A stretch of DNA of 64,000 nucleotides from Saccharomonospora cyanea NA-134 (GTDB lineage Bacteria; Actinomycetota; Actinomycetes; Mycobacteriales; Pseudonocardiaceae). Under the pieces are notes generated by a model. The model had not been told where the DNA came from. It ran no database searches and worked only from the letters and a program-made list of their open reading frames with translations. The position numbers were made by a program, and so were the translations under genes. This document shows positions 25,346-33,162 of this stretch, in pieces. The stretch covers positions 1,353,538 to 1,417,537 of the forward strand of contig NZ_CM001440.1 in assembly GCF_000244975.1 (NCBI RefSeq), written 5' to 3'. Every line of letters begins with the position of its first letter. The first letter of the stretch is position 1.

Positions 25346-25375
25346 ACGATAGACATCCGATGTATCGCGGGTCAA
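25346..25375 (-). promoter_or_regulatory. fucose operon promoter with embedded operator
   Basis: On the minus strand TTGACC (25370-25375) and TATCGT (25346-25351) form a -35/-10 pair 18 nt apart. The spacer contains the palindrome ACATC-C-GATGT (25353-25363). A repressor bound here would block RNA polymerase. The core ACATCCGAT recurs at 29395-29403 before the mutarotase/GntR operon, also next to a TATCGT. The same region must serve the divergent hydrolase/SDR operon at 25453. Confidence 0.58.
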
Positions 25376-25452
25376 GACTTTCTTTCTCCGCGCGCACGCG
25401 TCAATATGGAGGCCGAACCGGGACAAAGACCCGATCATTGAGGAGTGCACAC

Positions 25453-26313
25453 GTGAAGTTCGCCCGCCTCGGCCCCGCCGGTGCCGAGACGCCCGTCGTG
25501 CTCGACGGCGACACCGCATACGACCTCAGTGCCGTCACCTCCGATGTGGACGGCGAATTCCTCGGCTCCGGGGGCGTCGAGCGCGCCGCCGAGGCGCTGG
25601 CGGCGGGACGGCTGCCCGTCCTGGACGGCCACACCGACGCCCGCGTCGGCTCGCCGATCGCCCGACCGAGCGCGGTGATCTGCGTGGGCATGAACTACGC
25701 CGCCCACGCCGCCGAGTCGGGCTCGCCGCCTCCGGAGACGCCCATTCTCTTCCTCAAGACTCCCAACACCGTCGCCGGCCCCCACGACGAGGTCACGATC
25801 CCGCCGGGCAGCGAGCGCACCGACTGGGAGGTCGAGCTCGGAGTGGTGATCGGCAAGCGGGCCTCCTACCTGGATTCGCCCGACCAGGCGCGCGAGCACA
25901 TCGCCGGGTTCGTCGTCGCCAACGACCTCTCGGAACGGCAGTACCAGCTCGTCGACTCCGGCGGCCAGTGGAGCAAGGGCAAGTGCGCGCCGGGATTCAG
26001 CCCCGTGGGGCCGTGGCTCGTGACGGCCGACGAGGTGACCCACACCGACCTGCGGCTGCGGAGCTGGGTCAACGGCGAACCGAGGCAGGACTCCACCACC
26101 GCCGACATGATCTTCGGTGTGGACTTCCTCGTGTGGCACATCAGCCAGTACCTGGCTCTGGAGCCCGGTGACCTCGTGCTGACGGGAACGCCCGAGGGCG
26201 TCGCGCTGTCCGGCCGGTTCCCGTACCTCGCCGACGGCGACGTGGTGGAGCTGGAGATCGAGGGGCTGGGCAGGCAGCGGCAGACGTACCGGGCGGCGAG
26301 GAGCCGAGCATGA
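25453..26313 (+). CDS. FAH-family 2,4-diketo-3-deoxy-L-fuconate hydrolase (inferred)
   Basis: 286-aa fumarylacetoacetate-hydrolase-fold enzyme. The core starts [15 protein letters not shown]. Metal ligands are the acidic residues in [15 protein letters not shown] and [14 protein letters not shown], followed by [14 protein letters not shown] and [12 protein letters not shown]. Cleaves the diketo acid to pyruvate and lactate, the last step of the pathway. GTG at 25453 has GAGGAG 7 nt upstream; the longer frame from 25360 crosses the promoter and is rejected. Overlaps the SDR gene by four bases; this pair forms the plus-strand half of a divergent fucose regulon. Confidence 0.9.
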   Translation: MKFARLGPAGAETPVVLDGDTAYDLSAVTSDVDGEFLGSGGVERAAEALAAGRLPVLDGHTDARVGSPIARPSAVICVGMNYAAHAAESGSPPPETPILFLKTPNTVAGPHDEVTIPPGSERTDWEVELGVVIGKRASYLDSPDQAREHIAGFVVANDLSERQYQLVDSGGQWSKGKCAPGFSPVGPWLVTADEVTHTDLRLRSWVNGEPRQDSTTADMIFGVDFLVWHISQYLALEPGDLVLTGTPEGVALSGRFPYLADGDVVELEIEGLGRQRQTYRAARSRA

Positions 26314-27068
26314 CGAAGGCGGAGTTCGAGGGACTGCGGGCGATCGTCACGGGCGGTGCGTCCGGTATCGGCGCGGCGGTCGTGGCCGCGCTGCGCGACC
26401 GTGGCGCGCGGGTGGCGGCGCTCGACCTCAGGGAGAGCCCGGACAGCACCGACGGCGACGTGGTGTCCGTGTCGGCCGACGTCGCTGACGACGCCTCGGT
26501 GCGGCGCGCCGTCACCGACGTCGTCGAGCGGTTCGGCGGACTGGACATCCTCGTCAACAACGCGGGAATCGGCGCGCAGGGCACGGTCGAGGACAACGAC
26601 GACGACGAGTGGCGCCGCGTGTTCGAGGTCAACGTGTTCGGCATGGTCCGCGTCAGCCGGGCCGCCCTGCCGCACCTGCGGCGGTCGTCGTCGGCGACGA
26701 TCGTGAACGTCGCCTCCATCGCGGCGACCGCGGGCCTGCCGCAGCGTGCCCTCTACAGCGCCACGAAGGGCGCGGTCGCGGCACTGACCCGCGCCATGGC
26801 CGCCGACCACCTGGCCGAGGGCGTACGCGTGAACGCCGTCAACCCGGGCACGGCCGACACGCCGTGGGTCGGGCGGCTGCTCGCCGTGGCCGACGACCCG
26901 ACGGCCGAACGCGCGGCACTGGAGGCACGGCAGCCGCACGGTCGCCTGGTGTCGCCCGAGGAGATCGCCCACGCGGTGGCCTACCTCGCGAGCCCGCTGT
27001 CGGGTTCGACCAACGGCGTGTGCCTCGCCGTCGACGGCGGTATGCAGGACCTGCGCCTGCGCAAGTGA
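26310..27068 (+). CDS. SDR, 2-keto-3-deoxy-L-fuconate dehydrogenase (inferred)
   Basis: 252-aa classical short-chain dehydrogenase. Cofactor motif VTGGASGIGAAVV (TGxxxGIG), Asp of the NAD pocket in AALDLRESPD, NNAGIG, catalytic Ser in NVASIAATAG and YSATKGAV (YxxxK). An acidic residue after strand 2 favours NAD over NADP. Oxidises 2-keto-3-deoxy-L-fuconate to the 2,4-diketo acid that the cotranscribed hydrolase cleaves. It is followed by a bidirectional terminator. Confidence 0.9.
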   Translation: MTKAEFEGLRAIVTGGASGIGAAVVAALRDRGARVAALDLRESPDSTDGDVVSVSADVADDASVRRAVTDVVERFGGLDILVNNAGIGAQGTVEDNDDDEWRRVFEVNVFGMVRVSRAALPHLRRSSSATIVNVASIAATAGLPQRALYSATKGAVAALTRAMAADHLAEGVRVNAVNPGTADTPWVGRLLAVADDPTAERAALEARQPHGRLVSPEEIAHAVAYLASPLSGSTNGVCLAVDGGMQDLRLRK

Positions 27069-27070
27069 CG

Positions 27071-27113
27071 TCGTGGTGGTGCGGTGGGAGTGGACCCCGC
27101 CGCACCACCACGA
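27071..27113. terminator. bidirectional terminator
   Basis: TCGTGGTGGTGCGG (27071-27084), 15-nt loop, CCGCACCACCACGA (27100-27113): a perfect 14-bp stem between convergent genes (SDR and deaminase), beginning 3 nt after the SDR stop. Serves both strands. Confidence 0.8.
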
Positions 27114-27131
27114 TCCCAGGCGTGGGAAGCC

Positions 27132-27617
27132 CTAGTCCGCGGTTCCCCGGTGGAAGCGGACGTGGAGTTCCCGCACGTCCTCGACCAGCTCCGGTACGGG
27201 GCCCTCGACCACGACACCGGGAGCGACCTCGGCGACCGGCAGGGTCCGGACCGGCGGAGCGGGCACACCCAACTCGGTGAGCCAGGTCGACAACTGCGCG
27301 GACGAGGCGACGTAGACGATCCGGCCGAGCCCCACCCACGCGTGCGCGGCCGCGCACATCGGGCAGTGTTCACCCGAGGTGTAGACGGTGGCGCGTCGCC
27401 GCTGGTCGACGGACATGGCGGTCGTCGAGAAGCGGGCCAGCTCGAACTCGGGGTGCCGGGTCCGGTCGCCACCCGCGACCCGGTTGCGGTCCTCCGCGCG
27501 CACGACACCGTCGCCGTCGACCAGCACCGAACCGAACGGCTCGTCGCCCGCGGCCAGCGCCTCGGCGGCGAGCTCCACGCATCGACGCAGGTAGGGCAGT
27601 TCCCGGTCCTCGATCAC
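27132..27617 (-). CDS. nucleoside deaminase (cytidine-deaminase fold)
   Basis: 161-aa zinc deaminase of the dCMP/guanine/tRNA-adenosine deaminase fold. The zinc site is HPEFE (replacing the usual HAE) and TSGEHCPMCAAAHAW (CxxC, with His for the Pro of PCxxC). Glu of HPE is one position later than in canonical enzymes, so catalysis may be altered or the family is a divergent one. The substrate is not readable. It stands between the fucose genes but has no evident tie to that pathway and is convergent with the SDR. Confidence 0.8.
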   Translation of the reverse strand: MIEDRELPYLRRCVELAAEALAAGDEPFGSVLVDGDGVVRAEDRNRVAGGDRTRHPEFELARFSTTAMSVDQRRRATVYTSGEHCPMCAAAHAWVGLGRIVYVASSAQLSTWLTELGVPAPPVRTLPVAEVAPGVVVEGPVPELVEDVRELHVRFHRGTAD

Positions 27618-27639
27618 GGTTCCATCCTCTCACCGACAC

Positions 27640-28173
27640 TCACAGCGGTCCCAGGACGGCTCGGGGATCGGCGTCGAGCGCGAGCGTGTCGAGCACCGCC
27701 AGCAGTTGGCGTTCCTCGTAGCGGAAGTGGTTCTCCATGATCGCTTCGATTCCCTCGAGGTGCCGGTCGAGTTCGGTGTGGGAAGCGTTTCGCTCCAGCG
27801 CCGCCTGCAATCCGGTGAGCAGGTGGGCGATCATCGAGTGGTCCTGCTCCAGTCGCCGCAGGGTCTCGCGCAGCTCCGGGTGGGCCTCGGCGATGGCGGG
27901 GAACAACTCGCGGTCCTCGCCCTCGTGGTGTCCTGTCAGCGCGGTACAGAAGCCGTGGCAGAACAACAACAGTTCCCGGGTGAGCGGCTCAGCCGCCTCC
28001 CCAGTGTTTCCACTGTTCCCGTGGTTTCCGCTGTCTCCGCTGTCTCCGCTGTCTCCACTGTCTTCACTGCCGAGCGCGTCCCTGGTCAATCGCAGGGCTT
28101 CGCGCAGCCGCTTGTGGACGGCGTGCAGTTCGCGGCTCCAGGCGACGAGCCTGGCCTTCTCGCCCTCAGTCAC
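27640..28173 (-). CDS. hemerythrin-like protein with GDS repeats
   Basis: 177-aa four-helix hemerythrin-domain protein. Candidate diiron ligands are His in RELHAVHKRL, His/Glu in CHGFCTALTGHHEGEDRELFP, His in LEQDHSMIAHLL and His/Glu in IMENHFRYEERQLL. Between helices 1 and 2 a 21-residue hydrophilic loop carries tandem SGD/SGN triplets encoded by seven 9-bp repeats. Such loops vary in length by slippage. The protein could bind oxygen, NO or iron, or act as a sensor. Its start lies about 100 nt beyond the end of the FCD-GntR gene, and it is probably separately transcribed. Confidence 0.82.
   Translation of the reverse strand: MTEGEKARLVAWSRELHAVHKRLREALRLTRDALGSEDSGDSGDSGDSGNHGNSGNTGEAAEPLTRELLLFCHGFCTALTGHHEGEDRELFPAIAEAHPELRETLRRLEQDHSMIAHLLTGLQAALERNASHTELDRHLEGIEAIMENHFRYEERQLLAVLDTLALDADPRAVLGPL
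28006..28068. repeat. seven tandem 9-bp repeats within hemerythrin gene
   Basis: Units of the GTCTCCGCT type (variants GTTTCCACT, GTTCCCGTG, GTTTCCGCT, GTCTCCACT, GTCTTCACT) fill 28006-28068 exactly. Each encodes one SGD/SGN/HGN-like triplet on the minus strand, so repeat gain or loss keeps the frame. Confidence 0.85.
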
Positions 28174-28277
28174 GTGAGGGCGAAGGAAACGACGTGGTCA
28201 TCGTCGTGCTCCTTCAACTCCGGCGCCTCCATGCCTGACACGGTCTGCCACCGACACGCGACGCTGGCGAGAAGGTA

Positions 28278-28985
28278 TCACAGGACCGGGGTGTCCTGGC
28301 CCGTTTCTTCCTCGACCAGTGTCTGGCGCAGCCACTGCTCGACGCCCGCGATGTGGACGGTCGCCCACGACCGCGCCACCTCCGGCTGTCGCTCGGCCAG
28401 TGCCTGCTGGATGGCCCTGTGCTCGGCGACCGTGCGTGCCACGGCGGCGTCCTGCGTGATGCCGCGCCAGGTGCGCGCCCGCTGGGTGCGCCCGGAAACA
28501 CTGTCCACAAAGGAACACAGCACCTGGTTGCCCGAGCCGGCCGCGATGCGGTGGTGGAACTCCAGGTCGTTCGCGACGAGTTCCTCCACGGTGGGGTTGG
28601 TGCCGAGCGAGTCGAGCAGCGTGCCCAGTTCGGCGATCTCGGACTGCGGCATGCTCAACGCCGCCATGGCGGTGGCCGCGGGTTCGAGGATGCGTCGCAC
28701 CTCCAGGAACTGCAGCACGGTGTCGTCGCGGTGGAAGTCGACCACGAAACCCATCGCGTCCATCAGCAGTGCGGGTTCGAGACTGGTGACGTACGTGCCG
28801 TCACCCTGCCTCACGTCGAGCACGTGGATGAGCGACAGCGCCCGTACGGCCTCTCGCAGGGAGTTCCGGGACAGTCCGAGTCGCTCGGCGAGGTCGGCCT
28901 CCCTCGGCAGGCGGTCGCCGGGCCGCAGTTCCCCGTCGACGATCATCTGTTTGATCGCCTCGATGGCGCTGTCGGTGACGGACAT
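28278..28985 (-). CDS. FCD-type GntR regulator of fucose genes (inferred)
   Basis: 235-aa FadR-subfamily regulator. The N-terminal winged helix is IKQMIVDGELRPGDRLPREADLAERLGLSRNSLREAVRALSLIHVLDVRQGDGTYV. The FCD effector domain has candidate metal-binding residues in NDLEFHHRIAAGSGNQ, EHRAIQQAL and WATVHIAGVEQWL. Such domains bind a sugar acid. The gene lies 9 nt downstream of the mutarotase gene, sharing its promoter. The ACATCCGAT motif upstream of that gene and in the main fucose promoter is the expected binding site, with L-fuconate or ketodeoxyfuconate as a plausible inducer. Confidence 0.9.
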   Translation of the reverse strand: MSVTDSAIEAIKQMIVDGELRPGDRLPREADLAERLGLSRNSLREAVRALSLIHVLDVRQGDGTYVTSLEPALLMDAMGFVVDFHRDDTVLQFLEVRRILEPAATAMAALSMPQSEIAELGTLLDSLGTNPTVEELVANDLEFHHRIAAGSGNQVLCSFVDSVSGRTQRARTWRGITQDAAVARTVAEHRAIQQALAERQPEVARSWATVHIAGVEQWLRQTLVEEETGQDTPVL

Positions 28986-28994
28986 GGTGGTGGG

Positions 28995-29351
28995 TCACTC
29001 CTCGCGTTCGGTGCTGTCCTGGGGTCCGCGCCCACGTTGCTCGGCCAGGCTCCACAACAGCGGAATGCCGTCGTCGGTACCCGAGTAGTCGTCGGCCTTG
29101 TCGTGCAGCGGCCCGACGGTGGCCTGCCAGCGGATGTTGGCCGGGTGCTCCCGCAGCGCGTCGCGCATGGCGTGGTAGTCCTCGACGTCGATCAGGTGGA
29201 ACAGGTGCTGCCCGTCGCGCCAGATGCGCCAGTCCCGGACGCCGTTCTCCGCGAGTGCCGCGGCGACGTCGGCGGGGATCGTCTCGTGGACCGCCTCGTA
29301 GTCGGCCTCTCTACCGGGTTTGAGCACGGTGTGCAGGGCGATCTGCGGCAT
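28995..29351 (-). CDS. L-fucose/L-rhamnose mutarotase
   Basis: 118-aa protein of the RhaM/L-fucose mutarotase family (dimeric alpha-beta barrel). It starts PQIALHTVLKPGREADYEAVHETIPADVAAAL, with NGVRDWRIWRDGQHLFHLIDVEDYHAM and a WQATVGPL-like region bearing the usual His/Trp active-site residues. The last 25 residues are a charged tail. Interconverts anomers so that the dehydrogenase at 23065 receives the right form. It opens a two-gene operon with the regulator. ATG at 29351 with GGGAG upstream. Confidence 0.9.
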   Translation of the reverse strand: MPQIALHTVLKPGREADYEAVHETIPADVAAALAENGVRDWRIWRDGQHLFHLIDVEDYHAMRDALREHPANIRWQATVGPLHDKADDYSGTDDGIPLLWSLAEQRGRGPQDSTEREE

Positions 29352-29389
29352 GTGCCGGTCACTGCTCCCTTCCGGACGCGGTTACCGAC

Positions 29390-29404
29390 ACGATACATCC
29401 GATC
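29390..29404 (-). promoter_or_regulatory. second fucose operator with TATCGT -10-like element
   Basis: ACATCCGAT (29395-29403) and, overlapping on the minus strand, TATCGT (29390-29395) are the same pair of elements seen in the main fucose promoter. They lie about 40 nt upstream of the mutarotase ATG. The -35 element is poor. Confidence 0.48.
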
Positions 29405-29462
29405 TTTTCGTGGTGTTGAAAACCGGTCGACCGCTGGAAGTGGCCATCGGTACCGTCCGAGC

Positions 29463-30056
29463 ATGTCCGCTCCGCCCGACACCGTGACAGTCGTCCTGCG
29501 GTTGCTCGACCGCCACCGTCCCGCCGACGGCACCGAACGCGCCGACGTCGCGCGTGTCCGTGCGTTGCTGGACGAGGCCGCCGATCCCTGGGACCGGACC
29601 AGGCCGCTCCACCTGACGGCGTCGGCGTTCGTCGTGCATCCGGAGACCGGCCGGGTGCTGCTGCGCTGGCATCCCCGGCAGAACACCTGGCTGCACGTCG
29701 GAGGACACGGCGACGCGGGTGAGGCCGACCCCGTGGCGGTCGCGCTGCGCGAGGCCCGCGAGGAGACCGCGCTCATCGACCTCAGGCCTTACACCTCCGA
29801 TCTCCTCCACGTGGCGGTGGTGCCGGTCGCCACCTCGCCGGCGGAGGTCGCCGTGGAGCATGCCGACCTTCGGTTCGTGTTCGTCACGGACCGGCCGGAC
29901 GACGTCCGCCCGGAACGACCCGACGCACCCCTGAGATGGGCGAGTCCGCGCGAGGCGCGGGAGCTGACGGACGAGGACAACGTGCGCCGATCGCTGCGGC
30001 ACGTCGAGGCGGCGTTGCGTGTCACGACCCCACGAGAGCGGCACGGCATCGGCTGA
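29463..30056 (+). CDS. NUDIX hydrolase
   Basis: 197-aa protein with the Nudix box at about residues 80-102: GGHGDAGEADPVAVALREAREETAL, with RE and EE metal ligands present. The box is preceded by the strand VLLRWHPRQNTWLHV. It hydrolyses a nucleoside diphosphate linked to another moiety; the substrate is unknown. ATG at 29463 is chosen; the frame extends upstream but crosses the divergent mutarotase promoter. The 3' end overlaps the convergent SARP gene by 35 nt. Confidence 0.88.
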   Translation: MSAPPDTVTVVLRLLDRHRPADGTERADVARVRALLDEAADPWDRTRPLHLTASAFVVHPETGRVLLRWHPRQNTWLHVGGHGDAGEADPVAVALREAREETALIDLRPYTSDLLHVAVVPVATSPAEVAVEHADLRFVFVTDRPDDVRPERPDAPLRWASPREARELTDEDNVRRSLRHVEAALRVTTPRERHGIG

Positions 30057-32931
30057 TCGCGTGCGCGGCCCTGGCCCGCCACGAGGGGTCGGCTTGGGAG
30101 CCCAGCAGGCTCACACTCGCGACGAAGTGCCCCAGCGCGGTCCTGACGTCACCCCGACGACGGTGGGCCTCCCCGAGGGAGTACGCGGTCAGCGCCTCGC
30201 CCTGCACGTCGCCCGCTTCGCCGAACATCGCCCGGCACTGCTCCAGCAACGCCATCGCGGTGTCGATCTCGCCGAGCGCGGCCCGCGCCTCCCCGAGCCT
30301 GCGCAGGGTGATGCGCTCGCCCTTGCGCCAGCCGAGTTCCCTGCTCAGCCGCAGGCTCTCCTCGTAGTAGGGGAGGGAACGCCGCGGTGAGCCGGACTCG
30401 AACCACGCGATGCCGAGCACCCTCAGGAAGGCCGCTTCGTGGACACCGCAGCGCGCCTCCGGAAGGGACAGCGCGCGAAGGCACAGGGTCACGGCGTCGG
30501 CGTGCCTGCCGCGTTGCAGCAGGCCCCCGGCGCGGACCAGCCACGCCTGCAAGAGGCCGTGGGCGTCACCGTGTGCGTCGAAAGTCGCCGCCGCCTCGTC
30601 GGACAGCGCACCGGCCACGTCGAGGGCGCCGCTCATCACCTCGCAGGCGGCCAGTCCCGTCAGCGCGTACGCGGCGGCGTGATCCTCGCCGTGTAGCCGG
30701 AGGGAATCGAGCAGTGCCCGGTACTCCTTCCCCGCCACGCCGACGTGTCCCCGGTCGATCTCGACGTCCGCCCGCACCAGTCGCAGGCGGGCCTCGGCGT
30801 GGGGGTCGGTACCGCTCACCTTGTCCACGAGCGTCCCGAGCACCCTCACGGCGTCGTCGTGGAAGCCGTCGTTCACCAGGTGCGGGGTGAAGTCGCAGGC
30901 GAGGTCCACCGCCGTGCCGAGCGCGCTGGGAGCCACGGCTTCGATCAACGACAGCAGGGTCGCCCGCTCGGCCGACGACCAGAGACGGTCGTCGAGGCAG
31001 GGCTCACTACGCGGCGGATGGTGGGGTAGGGGAGGAGCGAAGGGCAGCGGTAGCTGGCGGGAGGCCGCCACGACTCGGGCGTGTGCCCGGGCCGCCAGCC
31101 GGAGCAGCCCCGTCCGGTCTTCCCGGTTGTCCGGGTCGTGCGCCGCGTCGGCGTGCTCCTGGGCGTACGACCTGAGCAGAGCGTGCATGCGGTAACGCAA
31201 CTGCCCCGCGCCGTCGCGCTCGTACGCGGTCACCAGGCCCGCGTCGACGAGTGCCTCCATGGCTCGGTCGGCGCGCTGCGGGCAGGCGGACCCGGTCAGT
31301 GACGCGGTGAAGGCCCACGGCGCGAGCGACTCGGCGCCGGTGAGCCCGAACAGCCGGAAGGCACGGCGGGCGTCATCGGGCAGAGCCGAGTAACCGGCAG
31401 AGAACGTGCTTCGCACGTCGAGCGAACCCACTCGTAACTCGTCGAGACGTGACCGCGCGCCGCGCAACCGCCGGGACAGCTCGGAAAGCGGCCAGCCGGG
31501 ACGGGTGGCGAGCCGAGCGGCGACGACCCGGATCGCGAGCGGCAGGTACCCGCAGGAGGACAGCAACTCCTCCGCCGATCGCGGCTCGCTGTCCACCCGT
31601 TCACGGCCGACGAACCTGGCGAGCAGGGCCTTGGCGAAGTCCGGGTCCGGAAGGTCGACGTTGACGGCGGTGGTGCCCGGCAGCGCGGCCAGCGGGGTTC
31701 GCGACGTCACGAGCACGGCCGTGGACGAGGTTCCCGGCAGCAGCGGTGCTATCTGTTCCTCGTCGGCCGCGTCGTCCAGCACCACCAGGACGCGCCGGTC
31801 GGCCATCCTCGCGCGGTACATCGCCGCGCGTTCTGCCACCGAGGCCGGAATGACGGCTCCGTCCACGCCGAGCAGCCGCAGGAGTTCGCCGAGCAGGTCA
31901 GCGGGCGTCCTGGGGTCGTGTTCGCCACCACGCAACCGTACGAAGAGCTGGCCGTCGGGGTACTCCGGGCGGGCCAGGTGCGCCGCGCGCACGGCGACGG
32001 TGGTTTTGCCGACCCCCGGTGGGCCGCTCATCACCACGATGGACGGTGCCGAGCCCTTCCGGCGCAACGCGGCGTGGATGTCGGTCAGTTCCCGCTCTCG
32101 CCCGACGAAGTCCGCGATGTCCGGTGGGAGCTGGCATCCGGGTCCCGACGGTGACGGCTCGGCCGGACGCCACGTCCGCACCTCGGCCGGGCCCAGGGCC
32201 CGGAAGGTCGTGGGCTCCTCGTCGTGGAGGATCGCCAGGTGCAGGTCGCGTAGTTCGGGACCGGGTTCGACGCCGAGCTCGTCCACCAGCGTGGTGCGGG
32301 CTCTCGCGTAGACCTGGAGCGCCTCGGCGCGGCGACCCGAGTGGTGCAGGGCGGTCATCAACTGACGCCACGACCTCTCTCGGAGCGGTTCCGCTTCCAC
32401 GAGGACGGTCAACTCGCTGATCACCTCGTCGTGCAGGCCCAGGTGCAGCCGGACCTCGACCCACTCCGCCCTGGCGCTGCGGGCTCGTTCCTCCAGCTCC
32501 GCGATCCGTGGCAGCGCGGCGTCGGCCAGTGGCGCGTTCTCTGCCGGCCTTCCGCGCCACAGCGTGAAAGCCCGCCCGAACTCGGAGTGCGCCACATCGA
32601 GTTCGCCCGCGGTGACCGCGCGCCGTGCCGAGCGCACCGCGTCCTCGAACTCGACCAGGTCGAGTCGGTGGCCGTCGAGCGGGATGCGGTAGGCCCGACC
32701 TTCGGGGGCGATGTCGACCGAGGCACGGCGCAACTGCGAGACGTAGGTCTGCACGTTGGCGACGGCCGATTTCGGTGGTTCGTCCCACAGCCACGCGACG
32801 ATCCGCTCCCGCGGCACGGCGACGTCCGGATGGAGCAGCAGAGTGCTCACAACGGCGGATCGCTTGCCTCGTAACGGGACGGGACGACCGTCGAGTGAGG
32901 CGCGCACCGGCCCGAGGACCGCGAAGTCCAT
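30022..32931 (-). CDS. SARP/AfsR-type regulator with NB-ARC and TPR domains
   Basis: 969-aa large activator. Residues 1-95: OmpR-like winged helix (LRGKRSAVVSTLLLHPDVAVPRERIVAWLWDEPPKSAVANVQTYVSQLR). About 95-240: BTAD (DEVISELTVLVEAEPLRERSWRQLMTALHHSGRRAEALQVYARARTTLVDELGVEPG). About 270-560: STAND/NB-ARC ATPase (Walker A SGPPGVGKTTVAVRAA, Walker B RVLVVLDDAADEEQ). The C-terminal third has TPR-like helices. ATG at 32931 follows GGAGGTG. It is divergent from a short peptide, an E1-like enzyme and an M50 protease. Four 11-bp-spaced heptamers in the shared region (32948-32987) are its expected binding sites, so it is the likely pathway-specific activator. Confidence 0.93.
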   Translation of the reverse strand: MDFAVLGPVRASLDGRPVPLRGKRSAVVSTLLLHPDVAVPRERIVAWLWDEPPKSAVANVQTYVSQLRRASVDIAPEGRAYRIPLDGHRLDLVEFEDAVRSARRAVTAGELDVAHSEFGRAFTLWRGRPAENAPLADAALPRIAELEERARSARAEWVEVRLHLGLHDEVISELTVLVEAEPLRERSWRQLMTALHHSGRRAEALQVYARARTTLVDELGVEPGPELRDLHLAILHDEEPTTFRALGPAEVRTWRPAEPSPSGPGCQLPPDIADFVGRERELTDIHAALRRKGSAPSIVVMSGPPGVGKTTVAVRAAHLARPEYPDGQLFVRLRGGEHDPRTPADLLGELLRLLGVDGAVIPASVAERAAMYRARMADRRVLVVLDDAADEEQIAPLLPGTSSTAVLVTSRTPLAALPGTTAVNVDLPDPDFAKALLARFVGRERVDSEPRSAEELLSSCGYLPLAIRVVAARLATRPGWPLSELSRRLRGARSRLDELRVGSLDVRSTFSAGYSALPDDARRAFRLFGLTGAESLAPWAFTASLTGSACPQRADRAMEALVDAGLVTAYERDGAGQLRYRMHALLRSYAQEHADAAHDPDNREDRTGLLRLAARAHARVVAASRQLPLPFAPPLPHHPPRSEPCLDDRLWSSAERATLLSLIEAVAPSALGTAVDLACDFTPHLVNDGFHDDAVRVLGTLVDKVSGTDPHAEARLRLVRADVEIDRGHVGVAGKEYRALLDSLRLHGEDHAAAYALTGLAACEVMSGALDVAGALSDEAAATFDAHGDAHGLLQAWLVRAGGLLQRGRHADAVTLCLRALSLPEARCGVHEAAFLRVLGIAWFESGSPRRSLPYYEESLRLSRELGWRKGERITLRRLGEARAALGEIDTAMALLEQCRAMFGEAGDVQGEALTAYSLGEAHRRRGDVRTALGHFVASVSLLGSQADPSWRARAAHAISRCRAALVGS

Positions 32932-32947
32932 CTCGGTCACCTCCACG

Positions 32948-32987
32948 TGTACCGCTGTTGTGGCGACTCTATGGCGGATTTCGAGCG
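32948..32987 (+). promoter_or_regulatory. SARP-type tandem heptamers, 11-bp period
   Basis: TGTACCG (32948-32954), TGTGGCG (32959-32965), TATGGCG (32970-32976) and TCGAGCG (32981-32987) each start 11 bp apart with 4-bp spacers, the layout bound by SARP activators. They lie 53-92 nt before the peptide ATG at 33040. No clear -10 could be identified. Confidence 0.58.
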
Positions 32988-33039
32988 CTGCCCACAAAGC
33001 TGATGACACCCAGCCGGTTCACGGAGGAAGGAGGGTGAC

Positions 33040-33096
33040 ATGACCATCGAGGTTCGCAAGGTCGAGTCCGTCAAGGCGACGGGCTTCGAGGTCTGA
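33040..33096 (+). CDS. 18-aa peptide gene, candidate RiPP precursor
   Basis: ATG-TGA frame of 19 codons encoding MTIEVRKVESVKATGFEV. The start is preceded by AAGGAGGGTG (33028-33037), an almost perfect Shine-Dalgarno complement with 5 nt between GGAGG and ATG, the strongest in this window. It has no Cys, so it is not a lanthipeptide-type core; Ser, Thr, Lys, Glu and the C-terminal Val are possible modification points. It is the first gene after the SARP sites and is followed by a 10-bp hairpin and then by an E1-like enzyme and a protease. Precursors of this size are known for microcin C7-like systems, in which an E1-like enzyme modifies a heptapeptide. Too short for routine gene callers. Function is inference. 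Confidence 0.6.
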   Translation: MTIEVRKVESVKATGFEV

Positions 33097-33106
33097 TCCA
33101 CCTCGC

Positions 33107-33139
33107 GGTGGGGCGGGAGGTGCTCCTTTCCGCCCCACC
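33107..33139 (+). terminator. hairpin between peptide gene and E1-like gene
   Basis: GGTGGGGCGG (33107-33116), 13-nt loop, CCGCCCCACC (33130-33139): a perfect 10-bp stem starting 10 nt after the peptide stop. Part of the loop can pair further (AGG/CCT). Such partial terminators commonly keep precursor transcripts in excess over modifying enzymes in RiPP operons. Confidence 0.58.
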
Positions 33140-33162
33140 CGGTTCCACCGACGGGAGACACG

